A stretch of DNA of 64,000 nucleotides from Theocolax elegans (GCA_026168455.1 CM047426.1:41682307-41746306), one strand, 5' to 3'; counted from the stretch's first letter, positions 10,945-22,049 are shown. Numbers and translations: made by a program. Notes: generated from the letters alone by a model not told the origin.

Positions 10945-11119
10945 AAAATACGTTTGAAATATGTTAAAAAATATTACTTTTCTAAAATTAAAGAGGACAT
11001 TTTAACCAAATTTAAACGTAGTTCAAATGTTTTTTAAGTACTGAATTCTAACGTTTAAAGGTTTTAGCCGCAACGTAATTTAAACGTTTTTAAGACATTG
11101 TGTGCTGATAGGGCTAGAA
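10945..11119. other. AT-rich stretch with no gene
   Basis: Several copies of the word AACGTTTAAA or its variants occur, but there is no ORF and no clear element boundary. Confidence 0.3.
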
Positions 11120-11460
11120 ATAACTGAAATCAAAATAGAATCGTCAAGTATTATAGTTGACAAATAAACATTTTTTTCAGCAAAGTGCCCTACATTATTT
11201 GGCCTAAAATTTGTGTTTAGTTTTGCTAAACAATCTTTTGTAATACATAATCTTATCGTATTACAAAAGACACCTTCTGCGAAGGTGTAAAAATTCGCAA
11301 GTATGATGCAGTTTCAATTACACTTTAGCAATTCTTATCTTACTTTATAAAAACTTACTGCAACAGAAAGTACTGAAATCAAAATGGAATCATCAAGTTT
11401 TCTGCTGAAAAATTTAGTGCATTTACTCAAAAAGTATACTACATAAAATTTATTTCATAA
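11120..11460. repeat. Dispersed repeat related to 43385-43700
   Basis: Two occurrences of a GAAATCAAAATRGAATC word (about 11125 and 11375) frame a segment containing a CACCTTCTGCGAAGGTG hairpin and TTCGCAAGTATG. The same order occurs at 43385-43700 (TACTGAAATCAAAATAG, AAGGTATCAACATTCGC, then a second TACTGCAATCAAAG). Both copies have the same roughly 270-290-bp spacing. Confidence 0.5.
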
Positions 11461-11675
11461 TTGTTAGCTCTGGCATATCTTACATCAATAAATAAACAAT
11501 ATAATATTAATAATAATATTTATTTGTGCATTCGTATTTTTTTTAAACCAATAAAATAGATAGACATTTACGCTTTAATACATATGGAGAAATTAATATC
11601 GTACAAATGAATGAATATTACTTCCATACTGATTTTAGTATTTTCTATTGCATGATTTACTATCTTCTATCTGCT

Positions 11676-11965
11676 ACATTCACAACAGTTACAATAAGAT
11701 AATGAAAACATATTTGTAGACGTTTCAAAAAGCCTAGTTACAATGAATATGAAATTGCTGCAATATATTACTAAATATATATTGTTCTTCTAATATGGTA
11801 CCGATATGTACATTAAAATTTTAACTTGTATGAAATTGTCCATATTTTTAAAAATATGTTTATTCCATTAAAATTAATACCATTAAAATAAATTCTAACT
11901 GGGCTTTTTGAAACGTCTACAAATATGTTTTTATTATCTTTGTAACATGTTTGTGAATGTAGCAT
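11676..11965. repeat. Imperfect inverted repeat (MITE-like)
   Basis: The arm GCTACATTCACAA...ATATTTGTAGACGTTTCAAA (11676-11733) is mirrored by 11908-11965. There is no coding sequence inside. Confidence 0.6.
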
Positions 11966-12371
11966 TGAGAATAGACTGAGAAATGATTGATTATGAAAGC
12001 TAAGCAGCATTGACCGCGGTTAATAAGTGGATGGGTGAATAACTAACATAAACAGAAAAATTTGTAATACTTTTTTTATTTACTTTATGTTTTTTTGACA
12101 ATTTTATTTGTTTTGACCTAATCTTTTTTAGAGAATTATACTACATACCTTTCTCTTGGAAATTTACAACGAAATAATCACGTTATTTAACATGTAAAAA
12201 ATCATGTGATTAAACACGTGTTACGGTATGTGATTAATCACTTTTATTAATCACATATAAATTAACTTTTATTGTTTTATTACTCTGCGTGTAACTCTGA
12301 TTCATCGCAGATTTAAGAAACATTCAATACCGATTTTGATACTGATTCAATCCTGATTTTGTACTGATTCT

Positions 12372-13056
12372 GTACACGGAGAGAAATATTTAGTAAATAT
12401 TACAAAGCAGTTTGGTAAAAATTCCTAAACTCCCAAGTAATGTGGTCACAGACCGAAAAAACCGAAAAAATTACCAAACTGCTAAGTAAAATTTACAGTA
12501 AATGTAGTAAAATTTACTCTAAATGTAGTAAAATTTGTGGAGTTAACGTACTAAATTTTACAATTAAGCTTGTAAATTTTATTAACTCTGATTTTTTCCT
12601 ATACTGTTTACGAAATTCTATAAACAACAGTACAGCACGAGATACCGAAAAGAAGCGATAAATAAAATTTTTATTGGAATCGCGTCGTTCGTTTGTTTAC
12701 TTTAAAAGGACGATTCGATGAAACACATGCAAGTGACGCGGTGGCGCAATGGTAAGGACTTGGATTCTCAACCCAAACTTCGTAGGTTCGATCCCGATGA
12801 CATCCAGAATTTTTTTACTAATTAAATTTCATTTAAATATTTAAAATATCCATAACACTCGAATAATATACATAAACTCAAAAATAAATAATATGGGAGA
12901 AATAAAATTTTTTTTCTGATGTTAAAAAAAAATTAAAATTACAATTTAGTCTAGTAAAAATTATGAAATTCGCAGTTTGTTACCACATTACTTGAGAGTT
13001 TAGGAATTTTTACCAAACTGCTTTGTAATATTTACTAATTATTTCTCTCCGTGTAC
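12372..13056. mobile_element. TIR element (ACACGGAGAGAAA ends) carrying a tRNA-like module
   Basis: Inverted terminal repeats of about 80 bp begin GTACACGGAGAGAAATA and include AAGCAGTTTGGTAAAAATT. The right copy is at 12975-13056. The interior is AT-rich and non-coding apart from a tRNA-like module at 12734-12806. Size about 685 bp, consistent with a non-autonomous DNA element. Confidence 0.75.
12734..12806 (+). tRNA. tRNA-like module (A box, B box) inside a TIR element
   Basis: An A-box-like GTGGCGCAATGGTAAGG is followed about 30 nt later by a B-box-like GGTTCGATCCC, the spacing of an internal Pol III promoter. Between them a TTGGA / CCCAA stem flanks TTCTCAA, which would put CTC at the anticodon position. 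No convincing acceptor stem is seen, so this is more likely tRNA-derived than a working tRNA gene. Confidence 0.4.
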
Positions 13057-13059
13057 CAA

Positions 13060-13980
13060 TTCAATTCTGCGGTTTGGGAAAAAGTTACTCTGATTCGGTG
13101 ATGATTTTATATTGATGCAGTGATGATTTCATATTGATTTCAATATGAAATCAGTACTGAATCAGCATGAATTTTTTAATAGGGAAAGCAATTGCTTGCA
13201 GCTCTATTTCTACCATTGACTTTCAATGCTTTATATGCACTAAAAGGATAATCGCTTACAAATGCGTTTGATACTCTTCTATATATCTAACACAAAACAA
13301 CGCAAACAAAACAAATTGCACTAACGAACTACGAGCACTAATTGTTAAGGAAGACGTTTTAATAAGCTAACTGTTCTACACTTTTTACAGGAAGTTCACA
13401 AAAACAAGATCTACAAATAAATAGATATGCCCGTCACAACATCTTTTTCAAAATTTCAAATATTCGTTTATGTTACAGAAATGTCTTATTTGTTTTAAAT
13501 TTTTTAAATTAGCATTAAACGAAGAATTTATAGCTGCAAGTATACATTTGTTTGTTTCATTTAAATAGTTTACGACATGGTCTTGCCCCATTTTAATTAA
13601 ATTTTTGTTTATTGAAAGTAAATATTTGCTATTTGTTAATAAATATTTATTATAAATATTTTTATAGCACAAAAAAACACTTTATTTACATGAAAATATA
13701 CTTTTATTTCATTGAAATAGTTTTTTATTTAATAGTTTGGATGCCAAATAATAACGCAGGCACACAAAAAACGTGGCAAGACCCAGAGAGTAGAGGTATT
13801 ATTTCTTATGTATTTTGACGCACTAAAACCGAATCCGGACGCAGATTTGCTATAGAACCCTTCATTTTTTTTTAAATGAAGAAAAACCACCTGGAAAATT
13901 GGAAAATCCAATTTTTAGAAAGGAAAAAGTGGGTGAGTGTTCAGTGTAATAGATTAGGAAATTTGAAACATACTAAAATA
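13060..13980. other. AT-rich stretch, no gene recognised
   Basis: Only short low-complexity frames occur on either strand. I see no element boundary that I can defend. Confidence 0.3.
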
Positions 13981-13984
13981 TCAT

Positions 13985-14290
13985 TTCTCCTATTGGCAAT
14001 AGTTACTTTCTTACCTTTTGTAAACTAATACCAATATGTTGGCCATACCTCATAAATTAAAAAAAAAATAAAAAAAAAATATTAGTTGAACCGTCGATCT
14101 TTATATCGGAACGCTGGCTCTTTACCACTATGCCATTTTGCTATTTTGTTAGTATAGTTAATTTCAGGCTATAAAGAACAGTTGAAGGTGTGGTTAAAAA
14201 ATTTCTAAGTTCAAAATTTTATGAATTCAACTGTTCTTTATAGCCTGAAATTAACTTTTAGTCCCGACTAGAAAAATTCTCTGGCTATCT
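13985..14290. repeat. Partial arm of the tRNA-like foldback family
   Basis: The segment holds CTATTGGCAATAG, then GGCCATACCTCATAAATT, a minus-strand tRNA-like module, and GTTAATTTCAGGCTATAAAG followed by its own inverted copy at 14222-14258. The same order occurs in the copies at 14291-14848 and 25036-25362. Confidence 0.55.
14083..14139 (-). tRNA. Degenerate tRNA-like module, minus strand
   Basis: On the minus strand, ATGGCATAGTGGTAAAGAG (A box) is followed by CGATATAAAGATCGACGGTTCAA (B-box start). It matches the modules at 14543, 16003 and 25272 but is more decayed. Confidence 0.35.
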
Positions 14291-14848
14291 CCCGCGTAAA
14301 AATATAAACTATTGCCACTATATTGCAGAGCAATGGGCAATAGTTATTGCAAACATATTGCCAATATGTTGCCGCGACAATTGGCAATGTATTGCCAACA
14401 TACCGCCAAACAGCACCCTCCCATATCTTTGCCAAATATTGAAACAACAGTTGAAAGTGTGGTTAAAAAATTTCTAAGTCCAAAATTTTATGAATTCAAC
14501 TGTTCTTTATAGCCTGAAATTAACTCTTAATAACAAAATAGCAAAATGGCTCAGTGGTAAAGAGCCAGCATTCGGATCTAAAATTCGAAGGTTCAAATCC
14601 CGCAGCTGGCTAATATTTTTTTGTTTTTTTTTTAAATTTATGAGGTATGGCCAACATATTGGCAATAGTTTACAAATGATAAAATAGTAACTATTGCCAA
14701 TATTTGGCAAAGATATGGGAGGGTGCTGTTTGGCGGTATGTTGGCAATACATTGCCAATTGACGCGGCAACATATTGGCAATATGTTTGCAATAACTATT
14801 GCCCATTGCTCTGCAATATAGTGGCAATAGTTTATAATTTTACGCGCC
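14291..14848. mobile_element. Foldback element with tRNA-like module
   Basis: The left end CCCGCGTAAAAATATAAAC is mirrored at 14816-14848 (GTTTATAATTTTACGCG). Both arms are built from repeated words such as ATTGCCAATATGTTGCC. An inner hairpin (CAACAGTTGAAA at about 14449, GAATTCAACTGTTC at about 14492) precedes the tRNA-like module. There is no protein-coding capacity. Confidence 0.6.
14543..14612 (+). tRNA. tRNA-like module in foldback element
   Basis: A box ATGGCTCAGTGGTAAAGAGC forms a good D-arm (GCTC/GAGC). B box GGTTCAAATCCCG follows. The intervening TTCGGATCTAAAATTCGAA could form an anticodon-like stem-loop. No full acceptor stem is apparent. Confidence 0.4.
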
Positions 14849-15164
14849 CGCGTAAAAATATAAACTATTGCCAAGATATTGCAGAGATATGAGCAATAGT
14901 TATTGCAAACATATTGCCAATATATCGCCAAATCAATAAAAAAAATAATAGCAATATATTGCCAATATAACCCCAAACCTCATCCTGCCACATGTTGGCA
15001 ATATATTGGCAATAGTTACTATCTAACCACTTCCAAACTATCGCCAACATATTGGCAATAGTTGCTAAATTTTTTATTTCTTTTTATTATAATAAATAAG
15101 GTTAAAAATTGAATCGGCACTTAGCTAGAATAAGGTAAATTTAAAAAAAAACTTAAAAAAAAGT

Positions 15165-15232
15165 TTCAGTCCGGGGAATTGTACCTTCGATCTTTAGATC
15201 CGGACGCTCATACTTTATCACTGAGCTACTTT
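15165..15232 (-). tRNA. tRNA-like module, left arm of foldback element
   Basis: On the minus strand, GTAGCTCAGTGATAAAGT (A box) then GATCGAAGGTACAATTCCC (B box with one change from GGTTCAATTCCC). It is the mirror partner of 15451-15520. Confidence 0.4.
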
Positions 15233-15450
15233 TGTTATTTGGTTTTTAAGAGTTAATTACAGGTTATAAGTAACAGTTAAAAATTCGATTGAAAAAATTT
15301 CTAAGTCCAAATTTTATTAAATCAAATAATAATTAATTTAAAATTTGATCAAATTAAATATCATTAATCAAGTTTGGACTTAGAAAATTTTTCAATCGTA
15401 TTTTCAACAGTTACTTATAACCTGTAATTAACTCTTAAAGACCAAATAAC

Positions 15451-15520
15451 AAAACAGCTCAATGGTAAAGTTTAAGCGTCCGGATCTAAAGATCGAAGGT
15501 TCAATTCCCGGAGCTGATAA
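15451..15520 (+). tRNA. tRNA-like module, right arm of foldback element
   Basis: CAGCTCAATGGTAAAGT (A box), GATCTAAAGATC in the anticodon-arm position, and GGTTCAATTCCCGG (B box). Its B box is closer to consensus than that of its partner in the other arm. Confidence 0.4.
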
Positions 15521-15984
15521 ACTTTTTTAAATTTTTTTTTAAATTTACCTTATTCTAGCTAAGTGCCGATTTAATTTTTAACCTTATTTATTACAATAAT
15601 AAGAAATAAAAAATTTAACAACTATTGCCAATATGTTGGCGATAGATTGGAAGTGGTTAGATAGTAACTATTGCCAATATATTGCCAACATGCGGCAGGA
15701 TGAGGTTTGGCGTTTTATTGGCAATATGTTTGCAATAACTATTGCTCACATCCCTGCAATATCTTGGCGATAGTTTATATTTTTACGCGGGATATATTTA
15801 AGTGAATAAATATTAAATTTTAAACACTAACTAAATTAAATAACTTTAATTTTGTTACTTTTGTCTTAATTATATAAAGTAATTAAATATATGTAAGGGC
15901 CTGCTTAGACACCTTATAAGGCCCCGATTCTAATTTGCAGGCACCTGATAAGGTCCAGATATTTGCCATACTTTATTTCTAGTC

Positions 15985-16297
15985 GGGATGTATAAAATAA
16001 CAAAATGGCTCAGTGGTAAAGAGTCAGCATTCGGGTCTAAAGATTGAAGGTTCAAATCCCGCGGCTGGCTAATCTTTTCTTTTTTTTTTTTTTAAATTTG
16101 TGAGGTATGGCCAACATATTGGTAATAGTTTACAAAAGGTAATATAGTAACTATTGCCAATATTTGGCAAAGATATGGGCGGATGTACGTTTGGCGGTAT
16201 GTTGGCAATACATTGGCAATAGTCGCGGCAACATATTAGAAATATGTTTGCAGTATCTATTGCCTATTGCTCAGCAATATAGTGGCAATAGTTAATT
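15985..16297. repeat. Right-arm fragment of the tRNA-like foldback family
   Basis: Order and sequence follow 14520-14835: tRNA-like module, GAGGTATGGCCAACATATTG, TAACTATTGCCAATATTTGG, GCAATATAGTGGCAATAG. The left arm is missing. Confidence 0.55.
16003..16070 (+). tRNA. tRNA-like module in foldback arm fragment
   Basis: ATGGCTCAGTGGTAAAGAG (A box) and GGTTCAAATCCCGCGG (B box), nearly identical to 14543-14612. Confidence 0.4.
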
Positions 16298-16470
16298 AAA
16301 GATAAACTTCATATGATGTTGGCTAGCAAGACTGAGCCGAACTTGGTAAATATTGATTACACATTTGTAGAAAGTTCATATCAACATAAAATAATGTCCT
16401 GGGTAAATTTAAAAATAGTTTTTTTGAACGTGCAAAATTTGAATTAATAAAAAAATTAAAAAAAATAAAT

Positions 16471-16539
16471 TCTGGACCCAAGATTCGAACCTCCGAACTT
16501 TTATTTCGGAGTCTCTCGCTCTACCAACTGAGCTATTTT
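16471..16539 (-). tRNA. tRNA-like module, minus strand (best preserved D-arm)
   Basis: The minus strand reads TAGCTCAGTTGGTAGAGC, a canonical A box and D-arm. An ACTCCGAA / TTCGGAGG stem follows, then the B box GGTTCGAATCTTG. It is of a different sequence class from the modules at 14-16 kb and 25 kb, implying more than one tRNA source. Confidence 0.45.
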
Positions 16540-16786
16540 ATTTGTTTCTCTCCCGAGTAGTAATGATTTCCAGGCAAAAAGAAGGCCCTGTTCAGGTACC
16601 TGACGAATATTAAAAGGCCCTGAACAGGTGCCTGTAAAGGACCTTTACAAAATGTAATGGGGTGGAGATCAGGGCCTGTTTTATGTAATACTATTTTGTG
16701 GGTATGTTCAGGTGATATTAAGGCACTGAATTAGTAGTAAAAACTAAATCTGAATGTATTTGTTATTTTACATTTGTTTTTAATTG

Positions 16787-17034
16787 TTAACCTTTAGAGG
16801 ACGGGAATTTTCTGGTTCAAAAAAGCTTCTTTTTTCAATAAAATTAATGTCTAAAAACATAAAACATCGGATCACTTTTAACCTTTAGAGGACGGGGATT
16901 TGGGTTTACTGTTTTCTCTCACTTTTCTATAGAAATCGAGTTTATGTAATGTCTCACATCTCAAAACTAACGCATGTAAAGGGTCGATGATGGGCATGGC
17001 CCGTATGGGGGCCATCCCGTCCTCTAAAGGTTAA
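16787..17034. mobile_element. TTAA-flanked MITE (piggyBac-like ends), one complete plus one partial copy
   Basis: TTAACCTTTAGAGGACGGG occurs at 16787 and again at 16878, and its reverse complement ends at 17034. The segment 16878-17034 is a complete 157-bp unit with TTAA at both ends. The piece at 16787-16877 is a left-end fragment. TTAA duplications are the signature of piggyBac-type transposition. Confidence 0.6.
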
Positions 17035-17135
17035 TAAAACGATATCTTACATGTGTAACAGCTTTGTAATCTTAAAAACCACAAAATATACTAATATAAA
17101 ATTATAAATATAAGGTTAATTAGGCGTGCGTACAT

Positions 17136-17136
17136 G

Positions 17137-17199
<63 letters not shown>

Positions 17200-17210
17200 G
17201 CGTGCGTATA
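17136..17210. repeat. (GT)n microsatellite
   Basis: About 60 bases of GT repeat ending in GCGTGTGCGTGCGTA. Confidence 0.9.
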
Positions 17211-17934
17211 GGTTTTGTAAATAGAATAAAATTCATTTTAATACATTAATATTTATTAAACATAAATATTATAGATAATATAATTAAAATATATGGTTTA
17301 ATATAATTTCCAAATAATTACAACAATCTTAATATATTATAATATTAATAACTTTGCACTTTTTTTATACAATACAAAATTAAATCTTTTCACATATTTA
17401 AAGCAATATAATACTGCATAAACTTTTATATTATTAAAGTGTTTTTTTAAACTTTCACTATTTATATATTGTATTTTCCTTTTCAATCGATACCTTCGAA
17501 CTCTTAGTAAATTAAGCTTCTGAGCATTATTAATTTTTTTATTCATTTTATATTTATAAAAAACTCTTGATAAAATTCTAACCTGAAAATTTATATACAC
17601 TACTATATAATTTGTAAATACTATTACTAACCTCACATTTGAACTAACAAAATTGATTTTTACTATAACCTACTCACATCCGAACTAACAAAATTAGGCC
17701 CTGACTTAAATTCCATTACATTCGTATCACAGGCGGCCTTTTCAGGCCCTGTTTTCTAATTCAGGCGGCCTGGCTAGCATTTCTACTCGGGCTCATAATG
17801 TTAAATGTTGGTTATAAAGAACAATGGAAATATGTAGTGAAGTATGCTAAATTTATAACCAACATTTAACATTATGACAGAAACAAATAAAATAGAATAA
17901 AATAAATAAATAATTTTATGTTGATATAAACATA

Positions 17935-18530
17935 AAGCATGAGATATATAATAGTCAAAGAATTAGTTTATATTCTAAGTTTTGTTATTGAAAATATTGT
18001 TCTGGTAGAAAAATTGAACATTTGTTACTAGATTGATGTAGCTTCCTACAGGAAAGAGGAAGATTAAATAAGTATATAGGTATACAATGTTGCAAATATA
18101 ATACATTGTTATTTTTATTTTATTGTTAATTACATTTATATTAATTACATATTATATTATATTCTACATTGTTATTTATTTTATTTATAATTTAAATTTT
18201 ATAATTTTTAAATTATAAAGTTAAAAAAATATATAAAAAATAAACATAAACTTAGTATAATTACGACCGAGGTATCATTAGCTAAAATTGTTAAAAAAAA
18301 CTATTGAATAAAACTGTTGGCACAGTAATGACAAAATGTTATAGTGTTAAAAAAACTATATTAAGAATATTTTTATGATTTTACTTAAAATATTTGTAAA
18401 TATAGCCAGTTCTATAGTTTTAGATACATTATTTAATTTGGAAAAAGTTATAATTTTTTTAACGAAAAAGAAAAAAATTGTTTGTTTTTTAATTAGGATT
18501 TTGTTTTGAAAAAAAATTAATTATATATAT
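17935..18530. other. AT-rich stretch, no gene recognised
   Basis: Low-complexity A/T runs with no ORF or mirrored arm that I could support. Confidence 0.3.
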
Positions 18531-20185
18531 GGGTGGTTCTCTGTGGCATCGAAGCTGAAAAAAATAAATATTGCTATAACTGTGGGAATATGTTTTAGAG
18601 GTATCCAGTAGTTCTCCTGAATTTTTTCAGATTTTTTCTGGGCCATTATTTTAAGTTACAGAGAGTCAAAGTTGACATTTCAGCACTTTTTTGCATTATA
18701 TGCCCATTTTCATGAATTTTTAGCTTTCAGGGGATGCATTTTTCACTAAAAACATAAGTATGACTTTTTTTGTAAAATTTTCCGAACTTTTCATTAAAAA
18801 TACTTTTAAAGACATAAATGTATGCTGTCACACTCTTGTAAGCCATTTAAACCTTAAATAGTGAAAATCAGCAATTCTGCTCCGGACTCTGGTAACCTAA
18901 TACTGTCCAAAATATGTCTTTTTATAGTCAGAAACTGCCTAAAAATTTCCAGAGTGGGTCTAAATCATTAAGATCACTTATGGTCAAAATATCCGGGAAA
19001 AGTGCCCAAAATATTAATAGAAATGTATATTTGTTGCCTTATAACGATGAATCTAGTAGCAGGATCATTGCAAAAAAATTTATGCACTTACCTTGGAATG
19101 GTAGAAAAGTATCTCCACTTGTTTCAGTATCCATCTAATCCCCTGTAAGCTGCTAAAAATACAAATATTATTATAAAATTATAAAAAATTATTTTTTAAA
19201 CATTTATAATGCTGGAATTTTAGTTTTACATCCCTTACAAGAATTATAATACTAATCTGAAGGATTACTATAAAAGTATCAACATTATTATTATTATCAT
19301 TCAGCAATACATTGTTCAGATTTTACAAACTTGTCACTGTCACGTTATCATATTCTTCATTATAATTATATATCCGATTTATTTATATATCTTTTGTATT
19401 AAATACGTATATTCAGTTATTGTAATAATGATGTCTATATATTTATAGAAATCCTTCAGATTAGTATTATAATTCTTGTAAGGGATGTAAAACTAAAAAT
19501 TCAGCATTACAAATGTTTAAAAATTAATTTTTTACATTTGTATAATAATATTTGTATTTTTAGCAGCTTACAGGGGATTAGATGGATACTGAAACAAGTG
19601 GAGATACTTTTCTACCATTCCAAGGTAAGTGCATAAATTTTTTTGCAATGATCATGCTACTAGATTCATCGTTATAAGGCAACAAATATACATTTCTATT
19701 AATATTTTGGGCACTTTTCCCGGATATTTTGACCATAAGTGATCTTAATGATTTAGACCCACTCTGGAAATTTTTAGGCAGTTTCTGACTATAAAAAGAC
19801 ATATTTTGGACAGTATTAGGTTACCAGAGTCCGGAGCAGAATTGCTGATTTTCACTATTTAAGGTTTAAATGGCTTACAAGAGTGTGACAGCATACATTT
19901 ATGTCTTTAAAAGTATTTTTAATGAAAAGTTCGGAAAATTTTACAAAAAAAGTCATACTTATGTTTTTAGTGAAAAATGCATCCCCTGAAAGCTAAAAAT
20001 TCATGAAAATGGGCATATAATGCAAAAAAGTGCTAAAATGTCAACTTTGACTCTCTGTAACTTAAAATAATGGCCCAGAAAAAATCTGAAAAAATTCAGG
20101 AGAACTACTGGATACCTCTAAAACATATTCCCACAGTTATAGCAATATTTATTTTTTTCATCTTCGATGTCACAGAGAACCACCC
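18531..20185. mobile_element. Large foldback element (GGGTGGTTCTCTGTG ends)
   Basis: Arms of about 735 bp (18531-19266 and 19450-20185) are nearly perfect reverse complements around a loop of about 183 bp. The ends GGGTGGTTCTCTGTG and CACAGAGAACCACCC abut ATATAT on both sides, consistent with insertion at TA. Identical short frames in both arms (18914-19138 and 19578-19802) are a consequence of the mirroring and do not look like genes. Confidence 0.85.
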
Positions 20186-20272
20186 ATATATTAAATATAA
20201 TATAACTTAAAATATTTATAAATTAGTAATTTTACTATGTTACACTTCAATTTTTTTAATAAGTGTTGTTGT

Positions 20273-20664
20273 TTAAGGGGATGTCGGACACAGAAAATGG
20301 TCATTTTGTACTTTTTTTATAAATAAATGCATAAAGTTTTTAAAAAACGCCGAAGGTCAAGCCCTTAGGCATGTTTTAAATAATATACCCAAATTTTTCC
20401 AGATTTTTAAATCCATAATTTGATCACGATGTTTGGGTTGAAAAATTATGCCTTTTTTGACTAATATAATTACCGCGACCACACATTATTTATTCAATTA
20501 TTATTTAAGAAATGTTTTTTCATTAACAAATCAAAACGTCAAGCCCTTCCTTATGCTTTTAGCTATCCGTATGAATTTTTTCTGATTTTTAATGCAATAT
20601 TTTAGATATAATTTTTGGGTTGAAAGGTACAGATGCCTGTAATTTGGGTCCGACATCCCGTTAA
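20273..20664. mobile_element. MITE with TTAA flanks (GGGATGTCGGAC ends)
   Basis: TTAA at 20273-20276 and 20661-20664 flank inverted ends [G/C]GGGATGTCGGAC. The interior of about 384 bp is AT-rich and non-coding. The TTAA duplication points to a piggyBac-type source. Confidence 0.7.
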
Positions 20665-20879
20665 ACCAACATGATAACCAAGTTCGAGAGTGAATATTTA
20701 ATGATCCGAAACTTAATATTCTCTATTATAAATGCGAATATTCTGTATTTTGAAATTACTTATTCACTATTTTAAAAATTAATATTTACTATTTTATAAG
20801 TGTAAATAGTCACTATTTCAACAGTAAATATCCATTATTTCATCCATTATTTCATTAACATTGTGGAGCCATATATTAA

Positions 20880-21025
20880 ACGGTAAATATCAGTATATTA
20901 CGATACAAGTGTGATAATGTGATTTTACCCTCGTGCAAATGTTGCGTACGAGCGAAGCGAGTATGAAAATTTTGCATGAGAGTGAAATCACTTTATCGCA
21001 CTTTCATCGTATGATATTTTATGAC
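20880..21025. repeat. Imperfect inverted repeat with CGAGCGAAGCGAG core
   Basis: TATTACGATACAAGTGTGATAATGTGA is loosely mirrored by TCACTTTATCGCACTTTCATCGTA. The centre contains CGAGCGAAGCGAG, a small hairpin word also present near 49030. Confidence 0.45.
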
Positions 21026-21029
21026 ACGA

Positions 21030-21570
21030 AATATGTAAATCCTCGATTTATAAACACAGCTTTTAGGTTAGCGCGTATTAAAATCGAGTGATCTACACAG
21101 AGTGTCATAAAATATCTTTACATAGGTAATCATAGAAAGTATACAATCTAAAGATTATATTTTGATTGTAATAGCAATTCTATTAATTCTATTCCTAATA
21201 ATGATTTATTTTTAAAGATTTTATTAATGTAAAAATTAAAAAAAATTTATTTTGTAAAATTATCATCCGCAGCGGTATTATATAGCAATAATATAAATAA
21301 GGATTGACTGATTCTCATTTTTAATAGATTATAAATATAATCTTTAATAGGCAAAATACCTGGACATAATCACAATTTGAAATGATTCGCTATTCTTATT
21401 GTATTTGGTATCAAATATTTTAAATAAAAAATAAGCAAATAATATATATATATATATGTTTAATCTACTGAAAAATTTCATAAAAAATAAATATTCTTAC
21501 AAAGAAGTCTGATTCATTTTAATTAATGTTAAATATTGTTCTATCCACAAACAAATATTATACAATGAAT
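21030..21570. other. AT-rich stretch, no gene recognised
   Basis: No ORF or mirrored repeat is supported here; a short (TA)n tract lies near 21445. Confidence 0.3.
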
Positions 21571-21589
21571 ATAATTTAAATTAAAGAAA

Positions 21590-22012
21590 ACATACGTACC
21601 TGGCTTTGCACAATGTGCTAGTGTGAGTTGATTCAACGGGCTTACAAATGCTTCTTAAATATTCAGACGGTTTAAGCAAGGTGTCAGAGTCGGTGGCATG
21701 ATTTGCAAATTTGGGAGGTATAAAAGGTAAGACCATGTGCCTGTTAACCAGGTGAGCGGTCACCTGGCATGAACTAGTCGTCGTCGTGTTCGTCGCAACC
21801 AAGACGCAGGAGCTTGTATTTGTAACCTCATCCACGCAGATAGACTTTATCGTCGCTGGCACATTACTGCTGACTGAGCACTTAGTGCTAATATCGGCGT
21901 CGGTGCTAAACGTCTTGTCATTCACGGTATCATTGGAGGCTATACGATTGCAATTCAAGCCACGGGAACAACAGGTGTGCAAGTAGGTGGAAGAGCGGCA
22001 ACGAGAACAAAT
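21590..22012 (-). CDS. Candidate host exon (unidentified protein) ending in a strong splice donor
   Basis: An open frame of about 140 codons on the minus strand has balanced composition and higher GC than its surroundings. It includes a Cys-rich start (CSRCRSS, HTCCSRGLNC), a Ser/Thr-rich middle, and a less simple end (FIPPKFANHATDSD, LLKPSEYLRSIC). At 21598-21604 the coding sense reaches CCAG followed by GTACGT, a close match to a 5' splice site. No ATG opens the frame, so it would be an internal exon with an acceptor near 22010. I do not recognise the protein. It could also be an old transposon fragment. Confidence 0.35.
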
Positions 22013-22049
22013 AAAGGCAATGTGTTATTAACGTGTAAACACGCACATC

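Larger units (their letters stand above)
14848..15790. mobile_element. Complete foldback element with two convergently mirrored tRNA-like modules
   Basis: Terminal inverted repeats begin CCCGCGTAAAAATATAAAC at the left and end with its reverse complement at 15790. The arms mirror each other across a centre near 15360. Each arm carries a tRNA-like module: minus strand at 15165-15232 and plus strand at 15451-15520. This is the most complete copy of the family, about 943 bp with no ORF. Confidence 0.7.
16552..17791. mobile_element. Nested TIR element with CCCGAGTAG ends
   Basis: The left end CCCGAGTAGTAAT and right end ATTTCTACTCGGG form short inverted repeats. CT on both sides fits a 2-bp duplication. 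Inside are several words such as AGGCCCTG and CAGGTACCTGA, a (GT)n tract and an even smaller nested element. No convincing transposase is seen; the minus-strand frame at 17337-17636 is low-complexity. Confidence 0.6.
16379..17932. mobile_element. Inverted-repeat element with tRNA-like module, split by a nested element
   Basis: ATATCAACATAAAATA at the left is mirrored by ATTTTATGTTGATAT at about 17917-17932. Near the centre, CATAATGTTAAATGTTGGTTATAAAG is mirrored by ACCAACATTTAACATTATG. The left arm carries a tRNA-like module and is interrupted at 16552-17791 by another element. The right arm preserves the uninterrupted sequence. Confidence 0.6.

Noticed and set aside
17337..17636. Minus-strand frame of 99 codons
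   Set aside because: Lys/Asn/Tyr/Phe-rich low-complexity translation in AT-rich DNA; no motif.
18914..19802. Two nearly identical 74-codon frames on opposite strands
   Set aside because: They are mirror images in the arms of the foldback element and show no conserved protein feature.
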